33,820 nucleotides of DNA from Crocinitomicaceae bacterium (GTDB lineage Bacteria; Bacteroidota; Bacteroidia; Flavobacteriales_D; Crocinitomicaceae), in NCBI GenBank assembly GCA_030830205.1, contig JAURNL010000065.1:1-33820 (forward strand), written 5' to 3'. The notes beneath the pieces were generated by a model. The model searched no databases. It was not told where the DNA came from and saw only the letters and a list, made by a program, of their open reading frames with translations. Shown piece by piece: positions 7,436 to 16,171 of the stretch (positions are counted from its first letter, which is position 1; every line of letters begins with the position of its first letter). The position numbers and the translations under genes were made by a program.

Positions 7436-9819
7436 TAAAATTTAGCTTGTAATTGGATAATAAAATTTCGGGGTGCTTGAATGTCACCAGGGCGAGAAGT
7501 AACCTCAGCATTCAAGAGATTATTTACGATAAATGCAATGCGGTATTGTTGTTTGATTGTATAAGCGAAGCGTGCATCAAAAACGAGGTTGCCGCGATTG
7601 TAAAGTTCTCTGTAGGCTTTAAGGCCAGGTAGAATATATACTTCTGAACTTGTTGAAGGATCAAGATCATCTTCAAAGACACGGTCAATATTACGCATAA
7701 AGCTGTTGTATCTCAGAGAAAAACCAGCGCTTAGTTGCTTGTAATTTGTCTCGATATCTGCCTTAGCTAAATGCTTAAATCGATACTTTAGCATATTGGT
7801 GTTGGTGTCTGAAAAGTTGGCAGTATATTGTGGATTACTATTGAGAGAAATAGGATTCATATAAGTATAGCCTATTAAAGAAATCACTTCAATCTTACCA
7901 AGCTGACCTGAAGAGTTAAAGGAAAGATCTAGTCCACTAATACGCGCTTTTTCTGCATTTTGAGCCTGGAAACCTACCCAATCACTTACGTTATACAAAC
8001 CACTAGTGAGGAATTGAATATCCTCAGCAGAAGGATTCAAGGGGTTGAGTGGTTTCTCTGTAATTGGATTATAATAGATGAACGAAAACTCCATCATGTT
8101 ATTGTATTGATTGACAAACAATGCCGCATCGAACATTGCTTTCCAGTTGCCAATTTTGAAGCCTTGTTTGATTCCAATCTCACCTGCCCAGCCCATTTCT
8201 GGCTGTAAATATGGATTAGGAAAAATATTGAGTGCGCCCACAGATGTTTGGGTAAAACGTTCTGCTACACTAGGGTAACGGATACCCTGACCTAAGCTAG
8301 CTCGCAAATGAGTAAAAGGCTTGATGGCATAATGCAGACCTGTTCTAAAAACAGGGTAAAAGGGAAGTGTGATGGAATCCTGACCTGGCAACAAATATTG
8401 TGAATCAGGCTCATTATCATCCATTTCAAAGTACTCTAGGCGGAGTCCAGCACTAAGATCTAGTTTGTTTTTGTGATACTCTAGCTGTGTGTAGGAGGCA
8501 TAATTTTGTGAATTATGATTTCCAAATAATTGAGAATTAACTACGTTTTGTATGGCTGTTAATCCTGCGCTCAGGGTGCTTCCTTCTCCAAATTTGTGCT
8601 GAAAGGTATAGTCGGCATAAGAGACGGTGGCTGCATTACTTTGACTTGAATTGTTCAAATTTTCATTTGACACCCAATATATTCGTGTTTTGAGCTGATG
8701 AACGTTGTTGTGCTGGTCGATGAATTTAGCATAAGGGTCAATAAATAAACGTTGTCCAAAATTATAACTCACTGTTGAAGCACCCGCAGTTGTATCTCCG
8801 TATCCACTTGGCGTGTATGCTAAGGAATCATTTTGCCAAATGAGGAAACTGCCAGCTTTTTGTACTTGAAAATTGTATCCAAGCCCTGCCTTTAGGCGTT
8901 TATCAAGGATTGCTTTTGCGTATAAGGTGCCTGATACGCGTGCTCTAAACTCAGACTCACCAATGCGATATCCATCGTTATGAAAACCGGTAGTAGAGAT
9001 AGTATAACCAAATCGTCTTTTGAGTGCACTATGAAATACTTCTAATTGTTGGTTCATTGGAGGGACAGACCACCACTGAAGCGAAGCCCTTTTTGGTGCC
9101 CCGTATAGTCCGTATTGCATTTTTATTTTAGTAATTGGCTCGAGTGTTGGCTCTTTTTCTGATAATGCAATAACACCATTTAGCGCCCCACTACCATAAA
9201 GAACAGATGCTGCTCCTTTCATAACTTCTACTTGACTGGCTTGTTCCATTGGAATGGCATTCCACTGTGTATCGCCAGCATATCCGGACAAAAGAGGCAT
9301 CCCGTTCCAAAGTAAAAGCACTCGGCTTCCGGTGCCATAGGCAAATCCAGAACCCCCTCGGATTGAAACCTGGCCATCCATTGTGTAGACACCTGGTGTT
9401 TGATCCACAGCTTGTTCAAGATCAGTAATGCCTTTGTTGTCTATAAGTTCTGGACGTAAAATTTCCATTGAAACTGGTATTTCCTCAATTGCCTGACGGC
9501 GTTTACCCGCACTTACAACTACGGTCTTCTTATCTTTAATTTGAACCTGCAAGGCCACTCTAAATAATTGATCAACACTTGCCTGCTGAATTTGTAGCGT
9601 ATCAGAAACATAGAACGGTGCCCGAACTATTACTTGGCTTGGATAACTAGAAAGATTGATGTGAATGATTCCATTCTGACTTTTATAAAGTTGATTTTGG
9701 AAGATTGCGGTGGCCTCTTGAATTCGCGTGTTATTTTGGACATCAATAACTTCAATATGAATCGGTTGCGCTAAGAGATTAAGTCGACAAAACAAAAAAA
9801 GTATAAAAAACAAACGCAT
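7435..9819 (-). CDS. TonB-dependent outer membrane receptor
   Basis: A 794-residue protein with a signal peptide (MRLFFILFLFCRLNLLAQ), a beta-sandwich extension of the carboxypeptidase-regulatory kind at about 19-95, a plug domain at about 105-215 (ELIDNKGITDLEQAVDQTPG, VSIRGGSGFAYG, VEVMKGAASVLYGSGALNGV), and a beta-barrel to the end, which closes in the aromatic residue Phe as expected for BAM recognition. It is of the classical siderophore/vitamin receptor size rather than the roughly 1000-residue SusC type, and no SusD gene lies beside it. The ligand cannot be read from the sequence, and no cobalamin riboswitch was found upstream. It heads the minus-strand cluster with kdsB, which it overlaps by one base. 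Confidence 0.93.
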   Translation of the reverse strand: MRLFFILFLFCRLNLLAQPIHIEVIDVQNNTRIQEATAIFQNQLYKSQNGIIHINLSSYPSQVIVRAPFYVSDTLQIQQASVDQLFRVALQVQIKDKKTVVVSAGKRRQAIEEIPVSMEILRPELIDNKGITDLEQAVDQTPGVYTMDGQVSIRGGSGFAYGTGSRVLLLWNGMPLLSGYAGDTQWNAIPMEQASQVEVMKGAASVLYGSGALNGVIALSEKEPTLEPITKIKMQYGLYGAPKRASLQWWSVPPMNQQLEVFHSALKRRFGYTISTTGFHNDGYRIGESEFRARVSGTLYAKAILDKRLKAGLGYNFQVQKAGSFLIWQNDSLAYTPSGYGDTTAGASTVSYNFGQRLFIDPYAKFIDQHNNVHQLKTRIYWVSNENLNNSSQSNAATVSYADYTFQHKFGEGSTLSAGLTAIQNVVNSQLFGNHNSQNYASYTQLEYHKNKLDLSAGLRLEYFEMDDNEPDSQYLLPGQDSITLPFYPVFRTGLHYAIKPFTHLRASLGQGIRYPSVAERFTQTSVGALNIFPNPYLQPEMGWAGEIGIKQGFKIGNWKAMFDAALFVNQYNNMMEFSFIYYNPITEKPLNPLNPSAEDIQFLTSGLYNVSDWVGFQAQNAEKARISGLDLSFNSSGQLGKIEVISLIGYTYMNPISLNSNPQYTANFSDTNTNMLKYRFKHLAKADIETNYKQLSAGFSLRYNSFMRNIDRVFEDDLDPSTSSEVYILPGLKAYRELYNRGNLVFDARFAYTIKQQYRIAFIVNNLLNAEVTSRPGDIQAPRNFIIQLQAKF

Positions 9820-10057
9820 CTGTTTCGTTTTAGTTGGTTATTGCGAATTTAAAGTAATTAAGGGATATGATAGTCCGTATTCTTACAGAACAGTTTGGAT
9901 TTACTGAACAAAACTTCATTTGGCTCGAAAAATGACCGGTCTACAAACTAAAAAGTTTGAAATATTATATTTCACTCAAAAACAGCTCAATGCATCGTAA
10001 ATATTACTGAATACATTCGTGTTTGTTCGGGCTAAATTTACCCCAAGTCAAACAAAA
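9820..10057. other. Divergent intergenic region, receptor gene and dprA
   Basis: 238 bases separate the divergent starts. It is AT-rich and must hold both promoters. On the plus strand TAAATTTA (10033-10040) is one base from TAnnTTTG but lacks a well-spaced upstream TTTG. On the minus strand the weak matches near 9908-9915 and 9943-9950 have spacers that are too long. No riboswitch, repeat, Fur-like box or small gene was recognised. Confidence 0.5.
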
Positions 10058-11155
10058 ATGAACAACACGAACCAACTCTACCAAATTGCATTCTCCCAAC
10101 TTTATGGTATCGGCCCAATCCGGGCACGACGCATTCTTAAAATGCTCAATCATCCCCGAGATTTCTTTGAGCTCAGTTTGGGTGCCTTGCAACAAATTAC
10201 CAGTATTCCTATTGCCCAATTAGAAAAAACAGATCGGGCTAATGCACTATGGCGAGCGCAAGGTCAAATCTCTTACCTTTCAAATACAAACCTCAGCTAT
10301 CATTTCATTACAGACCCTACCTACCCTGAACGGCTCAAAAATTGCCCTGACGCACCACTCGGTTTATTTTATCGCGGCACTCCAATTCACTGGGGAAAAC
10401 AAAGATTCATTGCAGTAGTCGGAACTCGTCAACAAACTTCTTATGGTCGAAAACTAGTTGCAGATTTTATCTCCGCATTACCAAAAGATATTGTTATAAT
10501 CAGTGGTTTGGCACTTGGTATAGACGCAAGTGTTCATCAACAATGTATAGATCAACAAATAAAAACAATTGGAGTATTGGGTCATGGAATTGATCGTATA
10601 TATCCAACAGGAAATCGGAAACTTGCCATGCAAATGCTCGAAAGTGGGGGGCTCCTATCTGAATTTCTAATCGGCACGAAACCAGACCGAATGCACTTTC
10701 CTATGCGCAATCGCATAATAGCAGGCCTATCCGATGCAATTGTCGTTATTGAAAGTAAAAAGAATGGAGGGTCCTTAATTACAGCCGAGTTGGGCAACGA
10801 TTACAATCGGGAAGTTTTTGCCTTTCCCGGGCCAATACAACATGAACAATCTGAAGGTTGCAATGCGCTCATTCAAAATCATAAAGCACACCTACTTACA
10901 TCTACCCAAGATTTATTGAACATGATGAACTGGGCCAACACAAAGCAAGAAGACCAAATAAATCAAGAGCATAACCTTACTATCCTTCAAAAGGAAATTC
11001 TAGATCTATTCAAAAATAAAAACAACTGGAGCATAGACGAACTTGTTCTCAGCACCCAAAAAGCAGTTTCAAAAGTAAGTAGTACCCTATTTGAACTTGA
11101 AATCAGGGGCTCTTTACAAAATATTGGTGCAAATCGCTACCGATTGCCGTTATAG
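10058..11155 (+). CDS. dprA: DNA-processing protein DprA (Smf)
   Basis: A 365-residue DprA. A helix-hairpin-helix-like start (YGIGPIRARRIL, 16-27) leads into the Rossmann-like DprA core at about 105-300 with AVVGTRQQTSYG (119-130), IISGLALGIDASVH (147-160), GVLGHGIDRIYP and RNRIIAGLSD. A C-terminal winged-helix domain occupies about 305-365. DprA protects incoming single-stranded DNA and loads RecA in natural transformation. An in-frame upstream ATG at 10019 would add 13 residues unlike the family; the ATG at 10058 fits better. A new promoter follows the stop, so it is likely monocistronic. Confidence 0.95.
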   Translation: MNNTNQLYQIAFSQLYGIGPIRARRILKMLNHPRDFFELSLGALQQITSIPIAQLEKTDRANALWRAQGQISYLSNTNLSYHFITDPTYPERLKNCPDAPLGLFYRGTPIHWGKQRFIAVVGTRQQTSYGRKLVADFISALPKDIVIISGLALGIDASVHQQCIDQQIKTIGVLGHGIDRIYPTGNRKLAMQMLESGGLLSEFLIGTKPDRMHFPMRNRIIAGLSDAIVVIESKKNGGSLITAELGNDYNREVFAFPGPIQHEQSEGCNALIQNHKAHLLTSTQDLLNMMNWANTKQEDQINQEHNLTILQKEILDLFKNKNNWSIDELVLSTQKAVSKVSSTLFELEIRGSLQNIGANRYRLPL

Positions 11156-11170
11156 TTTGCAAATCCTGCG

Positions 11171-11178
11171 TAAATTTG
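11171..11178 (+). promoter_or_regulatory. Promoter -7 element for the riboswitch-metH transcript
   Basis: TAAATTTG is a perfect TAnnTTTG match. An ATTG at 11143-11146 lies 24 bases upstream as a possible -33 element, near the upper limit of spacing. Transcription would start near 11184, just before the 5' strand of riboswitch helix P1. Confidence 0.5.
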
Positions 11179-11196
11179 CAGAAGTTCATTTATATA

Positions 11197-11299
11197 AACT
11201 TATTAAGAAAGGTGGAGGGACAGGCCCTATGAAACCTTGGCAACCTCACATCAATTGTAAAGGTGCCAAATCCGATCCCTCATTGGGAAAAGATAAGTT
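11197..11299 (+). ncRNA. SAM-I (S-box) riboswitch aptamer
   Basis: Conserved S-box blocks are present in order: AAGAAAGGTGGAGGGA (11205-11220), GGCCCTATGAAACC (11223-11236), GGCAACC (11239-11245) and AAGGTGCCAAATCC (11260-11273). Helices that can be checked by eye: P1 AACTTAT (11197-11203) with ATAAGTT (11293-11299); P3 TTGGCA (11237-11242) with TGCCAA (11264-11269); P4 TCCC (11276-11279) with GGGA (11285-11288). The GG at 11223-11224 can pair with CC at 11272-11273 for the pseudoknot. SAM-I riboswitches bind S-adenosylmethionine and lower expression of methionine genes; the downstream gene is metH, which fits. Confidence 0.95.
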
Positions 11300-11304
11300 G
11301 AAAC

Positions 11305-11348
11305 GCGCTGTTTCTACCTTTCGCCAAGCAAATTATGATCAACAGCGC
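11305..11348 (+). promoter_or_regulatory. Putative expression platform: hairpin enclosing the metH start
   Basis: GCGCTGTT (11305-11312) and AACAGCGC (11341-11348) form a perfect 8-bp stem that begins 6 bases after helix P1 and places the metH ATG (11335-11337) in its loop, four bases from the 3' arm. No U-tract follows, so transcription termination is unlikely. The simplest reading is that the start codon is hidden when P1 is formed with SAM bound. The competing anti-sequestering pairing was not identified. Confidence 0.55.
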
Positions 11349-12324
11349 ATTATACCAAGCTATCCAAGAACGTATTCTAGTACTCGATGGAGCAATGGGT
11401 ACCATGATCCAACGCCATCAACTTGAAGAATTTGACTTCCGTGAAGGTGCATTTGAGAACCACCCTGGCTCTTTAAAAGGGAATAATGATTTGCTTTCGA
11501 TTACAAGGCCAGCAATCATCAAAGAAATCCATAGAGCATATTTAGAAGCGGGGGCCGATATCATTGAGACCAATACGTTTTCAGGAACAACTATTGCGCA
11601 AGCTGACTACCAACTAGAAGAGGCTGTCTATCAAATTAACTTTCAAGGTGCCAAAATTGCTAAAGAAGTATGCGCTGAATTTACCGATCGGCCGCGTTTT
11701 GTAGCTGGTTCTATAGGTCCAACCAACCGCACTGCATCCATATCTCCTGATGTGAATGATCCTGGTTATAGAGCAGTAAGTTTTGATGATTTAGCATTGG
11801 CCTACAGCGAACAAATTGAAGCGCTAATGGATGGTGGCGTTGATATTCTTCTCATTGAAACCGTATTTGATACTTTAAATGCTAAAGCGGCACTTTATGC
11901 TTGTGACCAAGTATTTGAAAAAAGAGGCATACAACTCCCAATAATGGTTTCAGGCACCATTACTGACCAATCAGGGAGAACTTTAACAGGTCAGACGACA
12001 GAAGCATTTCTTATTTCGCTTTCACACATGCCATTATTAAGTATTGGTTTGAATTGTGCGCTCGGCGCTTCAATGATGCGACCCTATTTGCAGGTGTTAA
12101 ACGAAAAATCAACTTTTGCTGTAAGTGCACACCCCAATGCAGGCCTACCGAATGAATTTGGCCTATATGATGAAAGTCCGGCGGCTATGGCTGCGCAGAT
12201 TGAACAATTCTTACAGGAGGGACTGGTCAATGTAATAGGCGGTTGTTGTGGTACAACACCCGAACATATTGCAGCCATCGCAGCAGTTGCTGCTCAATAC
12301 TCACCAAGAAAATGGAAAGCGTAA
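11335..12324 (+). CDS. metH: Methionine synthase, homocysteine-binding subunit (split MetH)
   Basis: A 329-residue protein matching only the first domain of cobalamin-dependent methionine synthase: [14 protein letters not shown] (13-26), IIETNTFSG, and the zinc-binding cysteines Cys241 (GLNCALGAS) and Cys304-Cys305 ([10 protein letters not shown]). The domain activates homocysteine as a zinc thiolate. In E. coli this is fused to the rest of MetH; here a TAA stop ends it where the interdomain linker would be, and the remainder begins one base later in another frame. The pair is under the SAM-I riboswitch. It could work alone as a methyltransferase, but the adjacent intact partner makes a two-subunit MetH far more likely. 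Confidence 0.93.
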   Translation: MINSALYQAIQERILVLDGAMGTMIQRHQLEEFDFREGAFENHPGSLKGNNDLLSITRPAIIKEIHRAYLEAGADIIETNTFSGTTIAQADYQLEEAVYQINFQGAKIAKEVCAEFTDRPRFVAGSIGPTNRTASISPDVNDPGYRAVSFDDLALAYSEQIEALMDGGVDILLIETVFDTLNAKAALYACDQVFEKRGIQLPIMVSGTITDQSGRTLTGQTTEAFLISLSHMPLLSIGLNCALGASMMRPYLQVLNEKSTFAVSAHPNAGLPNEFGLYDESPAAMAAQIEQFLQEGLVNVIGGCCGTTPEHIAAIAAVAAQYSPRKWKA

Positions 12325-12325
12325 C

Positions 12326-14977
12326 ATGTTAAAATTAGCAGGCCTTGAAGCTTTAGTGCTTACTGAACAAAGTAATTTTGTAAATATTGGTGAGCGCACA
12401 AACGTAACTGGTTCTCGTGCATTCTTACGCATGATCAAGGAAGGGGACTTTGAAGCTGCCTTAGCAGTGGCAAGGGAACAAGTAGAGGGTGGTGCACAAG
12501 TGATCGACATCAATATGGACGAAGGGATGATCGACGGAAAAGCTGCAATGATAAGATTCTTGAATCTACTTGCAGCTGAACCCGATATTGCCCGCATTCC
12601 TATTATGATTGACTCTTCCAAATGGGATATCATTTTGGCAGGCTTAAAGTGCTTGCAAGGCAAAGGCATCGTCAATTCCATTTCACTAAAGGAAGGAGAA
12701 GAAACTTTCATCAATCAAGCAAAGGAAATCAGACGCTTTGGCGCAGCAGTCATCGTGATGGCTTTTGATGAAAAAGGACAGGCTGATTCATATGAGCGCC
12801 GTGTAGAAATCTGTAGCCGATCGTATAAGATACTTGTAGAAAAAGTCGGATTTCCTCAGGACGACATCATTTTCGATCCAAATATCTTTCCTGTTGCAAC
12901 GGGAATGGAAGAACATGCTAATAATGCCGTTGATTTTTTTCGTGCCACCAAATGGATTCGAACCAACTTACCTGGCGCCCATGTAAGCGGAGGAGTCTCT
13001 AATGTATCCTTCTCTTTTCGAGGCAATAACAAAGTACGTGAGGCCATGCATGCGGCATTTTTATATCATGCTACTGCACACGGCATGGACATGGGAATTG
13101 TCAATCCGAGCATGCTAGAAGTCTATTCTGAAATTGAACCAGAATTACTATTGCGTGTTGAAGACGTCTTACTCAATCGACGTAACGATGCAACGGAGCG
13201 ACTTCTGGAATTTGCAGAAACGGTTAAAGGTGATGTCAAACAACAAACCGCGGACCTCTCTTGGCGTGAGCAAAGTGTTGAAAAGCGTTTAGCGCATGCT
13301 TTAATTAAAGGAATAGTAGAATTTATTGATGTGGACGTTGAAGAAGCGAGACTTCATGTCAATCGTCCAATTGAAGTGATAGAAGGTCCTCTCATGGATG
13401 GCATGAACCAAGTTGGAGACCTTTTTGGAAGTGGTCAAATGTTCTTACCACAAGTGGTCAAATCTGCTCGCGTCATGAAAAAGGCCGTCGCTTATTTGTT
13501 GCCTTACATCGAAGCTGAAAAAGACGGTAAACAACAAGCAGCAGGTAAAATATTATTGGCAACCGTAAAAGGAGATGTACACGATATCGGAAAAAATATA
13601 GTAGGTGTCGTATTAGCTTGTAATAATTATGAGATCATTGATTTAGGAGTCATGGTTGCTCCTCAAACTATTATCCAAGCTGCTATAGATCAAAACGTTG
13701 ATGCTATCGGACTAAGTGGGCTTATCACACCTTCGCTTGACGAAATGGTTCACCTCGCCAAAGAGATGGAGCGCGCTGGGTTGCGCATTCCACTACTCAT
13801 TGGAGGTGCAACTACCTCTAAAGTACATACTGCCGTAAAGATTGAGGCACATTATCCTTCTGGTGCTGTGATCCATGTGCTTGATGCCTCGCGTTCAGTA
13901 ACAGTAGTTGAGCGTTTACTCGGAGCAAAAAAAACAGATTTTTTAAGTGCTCTTCGTTCAGAATACGAAAAAATAAGAGTACACCATGCCAAGCATCAAG
14001 CTGCAAAAGAGTTGCTACCACTTGAACAAGCACGTAATAATGCCCTGCGACTTAACTTTGATGCAAGTACCATTCAAGTGCCAAAACATTTGGGTATTCA
14101 AACGCATGATCCAAGTATTGAAACACTCATCCCATACATTGATTGGACCCCATTCTTTCAAACATGGGACCTCCATGGTAAATACCCACAAATTTTATCG
14201 GACGAAGTTGTAGGTGATGCTGCAACAAAAGTCTTTGAAGATGCCCAACAATTACTTAAAAGGCTTTTCAAAGAAAAAGCACTTTCTTGCAAAGGGGTGA
14301 GTGGTATTTTTCCTGCCAACTCAGTAGGTGATGACATAGAAATTTACGATCCCATATCAAAGGAGCTTTTATACAAGCAGATCACGCTTAGGCAACAAAC
14401 CAAGAAAGTTTCCGGTCAATCTAATCTTGCACTTGCCGATTTTATTGCGCCAAAAAGTAGCCAAAAACAAGATTATATTGGGGCTTTTGTCGTTACTGCA
14501 GGATTAGGAATTGAGCAATACATCACAGAATTTGATCAAAGCAATGACGACTACAACTCCATTATGGTCAAGGCTTTAGCTGATCGTTTAGCGGAGGCAT
14601 TTGCTGAATACCTACATGCCAAAGTGCGCAAAGAAATTTGGGCATATGCACCAGCAGAGCATCTAGAAAATCAAGCGCTTATTGCTGAAAAATACCGTGG
14701 AATTCGACCTGCACCAGGTTACCCAGCTTGCCCGGATCACCTTGAAAAGCTTGGTATTTTTAAGCTTTTAGATGCCACTGCTCAAATCGGTGTAAATCTT
14801 ACTGAATCCTTAGCTATGTGGCCGGCAGCTGCAGTGAGTGGCTGGTATTTTGCCCATCCTGATGCCAAATACTTTGGACTTGGAAAAATCACCCAAGAAC
14901 AGCTAGCGGATGTGGCCGTTCGAAGAGGCACAAATGTTACTGAAATCGAACGCTGGTATAGTTCAATTCTAGTTTAA
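12326..14977 (+). CDS. metH: Methionine synthase, folate/B12/activation subunit (split MetH)
   Basis: An 883-residue protein carrying the other MetH domains: pterin-binding ([14 protein letters not shown] from residue 20, [17 protein letters not shown]), the four-helix cap, the B12-binding domain with DVHDIG at 417-422 whose His419 would be the lower cobalt ligand, and the AdoMet-dependent reactivation domain with RPAPGYP at 794-800. The numbering runs 340 behind E. coli MetH, which equals the missing homocysteine domain. It transfers methyl from methyltetrahydrofolate via methylcobalamin to homocysteine bound by the upstream protein. The ATG follows the upstream TAA by one base (TAACATG), so translation is probably coupled. 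Its TAA overlaps the convergent rnhA stop within TTAA. Confidence 0.95.
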   Translation: MLKLAGLEALVLTEQSNFVNIGERTNVTGSRAFLRMIKEGDFEAALAVAREQVEGGAQVIDINMDEGMIDGKAAMIRFLNLLAAEPDIARIPIMIDSSKWDIILAGLKCLQGKGIVNSISLKEGEETFINQAKEIRRFGAAVIVMAFDEKGQADSYERRVEICSRSYKILVEKVGFPQDDIIFDPNIFPVATGMEEHANNAVDFFRATKWIRTNLPGAHVSGGVSNVSFSFRGNNKVREAMHAAFLYHATAHGMDMGIVNPSMLEVYSEIEPELLLRVEDVLLNRRNDATERLLEFAETVKGDVKQQTADLSWREQSVEKRLAHALIKGIVEFIDVDVEEARLHVNRPIEVIEGPLMDGMNQVGDLFGSGQMFLPQVVKSARVMKKAVAYLLPYIEAEKDGKQQAAGKILLATVKGDVHDIGKNIVGVVLACNNYEIIDLGVMVAPQTIIQAAIDQNVDAIGLSGLITPSLDEMVHLAKEMERAGLRIPLLIGGATTSKVHTAVKIEAHYPSGAVIHVLDASRSVTVVERLLGAKKTDFLSALRSEYEKIRVHHAKHQAAKELLPLEQARNNALRLNFDASTIQVPKHLGIQTHDPSIETLIPYIDWTPFFQTWDLHGKYPQILSDEVVGDAATKVFEDAQQLLKRLFKEKALSCKGVSGIFPANSVGDDIEIYDPISKELLYKQITLRQQTKKVSGQSNLALADFIAPKSSQKQDYIGAFVVTAGLGIEQYITEFDQSNDDYNSIMVKALADRLAEAFAEYLHAKVRKEIWAYAPAEHLENQALIAEKYRGIRPAPGYPACPDHLEKLGIFKLLDATAQIGVNLTESLAMWPAAAVSGWYFAHPDAKYFGLGKITQEQLADVAVRRGTNVTEIERWYSSILV

Positions 14978-15441
14978 CTAGGATTATCTTCAAACCAAGT
15001 GTCAATGTTTTTTGGTGCTTGTAGCGCAGCCTCAACTGCAAGCTCATCGCAACGCTCATTTTCCGGATGTCCGGCATGTCCTTTAACCCAAACAAATTCA
15101 AGCTTGAACTGCGAATGCAGTTGAAGATAACGTTGCCATAAATCAGGATTCTTCTTGTCTTTAAATCCTTTTTTTGCCCAACCAAAAACCCAACCTTTTG
15201 TGATTGAATCTATGACGTATTTTGAATCTGAATGTATCACCACTGTATAATTACGATTCTTGATATGCTCAAGTGCTACAATTACAGCCAAAAGTTCCAT
15301 TCGATTATTTGTTGTACGTCTAAATCCTTGACTTAGTTCCAAACGCTTACTTCCAAAAGATAGAATTACACCAAATCCACCGGGACCAGGATTTCCACGA
15401 GAGGAGCCATCTGTAAATACTGATATTTTTTGTACGCTCAT
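14974..15441 (-). CDS. rnhA: Ribonuclease HI
   Basis: A 155-residue RNase HI, the usual length. The four metal-binding acidic residues are present: Asp11 ([11 protein letters not shown]), Glu49 (NNRMEL), Asp72 (HSDSKYVI) and Asp132 (NERCDELA), with the flexible-loop His122 region ([14 protein letters not shown]). The basic helix region ([16 protein letters not shown]) is intact. It removes RNA from RNA:DNA hybrids in the cytosol. Its start overlaps the ruvC stop by 4 bases (ATGA), so the two are probably one operon with coupled translation. Confidence 0.97.
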   Translation of the reverse strand: MSVQKISVFTDGSSRGNPGPGGFGVILSFGSKRLELSQGFRRTTNNRMELLAVIVALEHIKNRNYTVVIHSDSKYVIDSITKGWVFGWAKKGFKDKKNPDLWQRYLQLHSQFKLEFVWVKGHAGHPENERCDELAVEAALQAPKNIDTWFEDNPS

Positions 15442-15995
15442 TTTTTAAGCCGGTCTGGGTTTTGTGATAAAAATGCAGTCCAGGAATCTCCTTTTGCCTT
15501 GTTGTGTTCACCTATGCCTTTAGAGAAGTGATGACAAACTGCTACAGCCAAGCCATCAGTCGCATCGAGGTATTTTGGTAATTCCTCAAAATTTAAAAGT
15601 TGCATCAACATGGAGGCTACCTGTTCTTTTGATGCACTTCCGCTGCCAGTAATTGCTTGTTTTATGCGGCGCGGTGAATATTCTTCAAAAGGCATATCGT
15701 GATTTAATGCCGCTGCGATAGCAACACCCTGCGCCCGTCCTAGTTTGAGCATAGACTGAACATTCTTGCCAAAAAATGGTGCTTCTATGGCCATCTCATC
15801 GGGCTTATATTCTGCGATAAGACCGTTAAGTCTTTCTAATATTCTTTTGAGTTTGTCAGGATGATTACCCAATTTATGTAATTGTATTACCCCAAAATTC
15901 AAGAGCTTGAGTTGTTTTTGCTGGACATGAATGAGCCCGTAACCCAAAACTGTCGTGCCAGGATCTATTCCAAGAATGATTTTATCTTTACTCAT
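15438..15995 (-). CDS. ruvC: Holliday junction endodeoxyribonuclease RuvC
   Basis: A 185-residue resolvase. Catalytic acids line up with the family: Asp11 (GIDPGTTVLGYG), Glu71 (AIEAPFFGKNVQS), Asp144 and Asp147 (YLDATDGLAVAVCHH). It cleaves Holliday junctions with RuvAB. ruvA and ruvB are not in the window. Upstream on the minus strand, TTTG and TAGTTTTA are spaced by 22 bases within the ruvC-tRNA intergenic gap and are a weak promoter candidate. Confidence 0.96.
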   Translation of the reverse strand: MSKDKIILGIDPGTTVLGYGLIHVQQKQLKLLNFGVIQLHKLGNHPDKLKRILERLNGLIAEYKPDEMAIEAPFFGKNVQSMLKLGRAQGVAIAAALNHDMPFEEYSPRRIKQAITGSGSASKEQVASMLMQLLNFEELPKYLDATDGLAVAVCHHFSKGIGEHNKAKGDSWTAFLSQNPDRLKK

Positions 15996-16022
15996 TTCGG
16001 TATAAAACTACATACTATTGAC

Positions 16023-16052
16023 TTTGCATGCTCAAAAAAACTTGTATCTTTG
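16023..16052 (+). promoter_or_regulatory. Promoter for tRNA-Val
   Basis: TTTG (16023-16026), an 18-base spacer, and TATCTTTG (16045-16052), a perfect TAnnTTTG. The mature tRNA begins 8 bases further on. This is the cleanest promoter in the window and supports the use of this consensus elsewhere. Confidence 0.8.
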
Positions 16053-16060
16053 CGACCCCC

Positions 16061-16135
16061 GGGTGATTAGCTCAGTTGGTTTAGAGCACTACCTTGACAG
16101 GGTAGGGGTCACTGGTTCGAATCCAGTATCACTCA
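16061..16135 (+). tRNA. tRNA-Val (GAC)
   Basis: A 75-base cloverleaf. The acceptor strand GGGTGAT pairs with ATCACTC (one G-U pair at 2:71), with D stem GCTC/GAGC, anticodon stem CTACC/GGTAG, loop TTGACAG with anticodon GAC at 16096-16098, variable loop GGGTC, and T arm ACTGG-TTCGAAT-CCAGT. The discriminator is A16135. CCA is not encoded and must be added enzymatically. It stands alone, flanked by its own promoter and terminator. Confidence 0.97.
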
Positions 16136-16142
16136 CTTTTGA

Positions 16143-16167
16143 CCTGGCTATAAAAGCCAGGTTTTTT
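16143..16167 (+). terminator. Rho-independent terminator after tRNA-Val
   Basis: CCTGGCT (16143-16149) and AGCCAGG (16155-16161) form a 7-bp stem with a 5-base loop, followed by six T (16162-16167). On the minus strand no T-run follows the hairpin, so it is not the terminator of the convergent exonuclease gene. Confidence 0.9.
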
Positions 16168-16171
16168 ATTT

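Noticed and set aside
9820-10057. Cobalamin riboswitch in front of the TonB-dependent receptor
   Set aside because: The conserved B12-box core (GCCACTG) was not found on the minus strand, and no other riboswitch pattern was recognised.
10019-10057. Upstream ATG as dprA start
   Set aside because: The 13 extra residues are unlike the family, and the ATG at 10058 begins the conserved N terminus.
12301-12328. Frameshifted pseudogene of metH
   Set aside because: Both parts are full at the domain level with all key residues and a clean stop-start junction at the interdomain linker, so a functional split is more likely.
16143-16167. Bidirectional terminator also serving the exonuclease gene
   Set aside because: The minus strand has no T-run after the hairpin.
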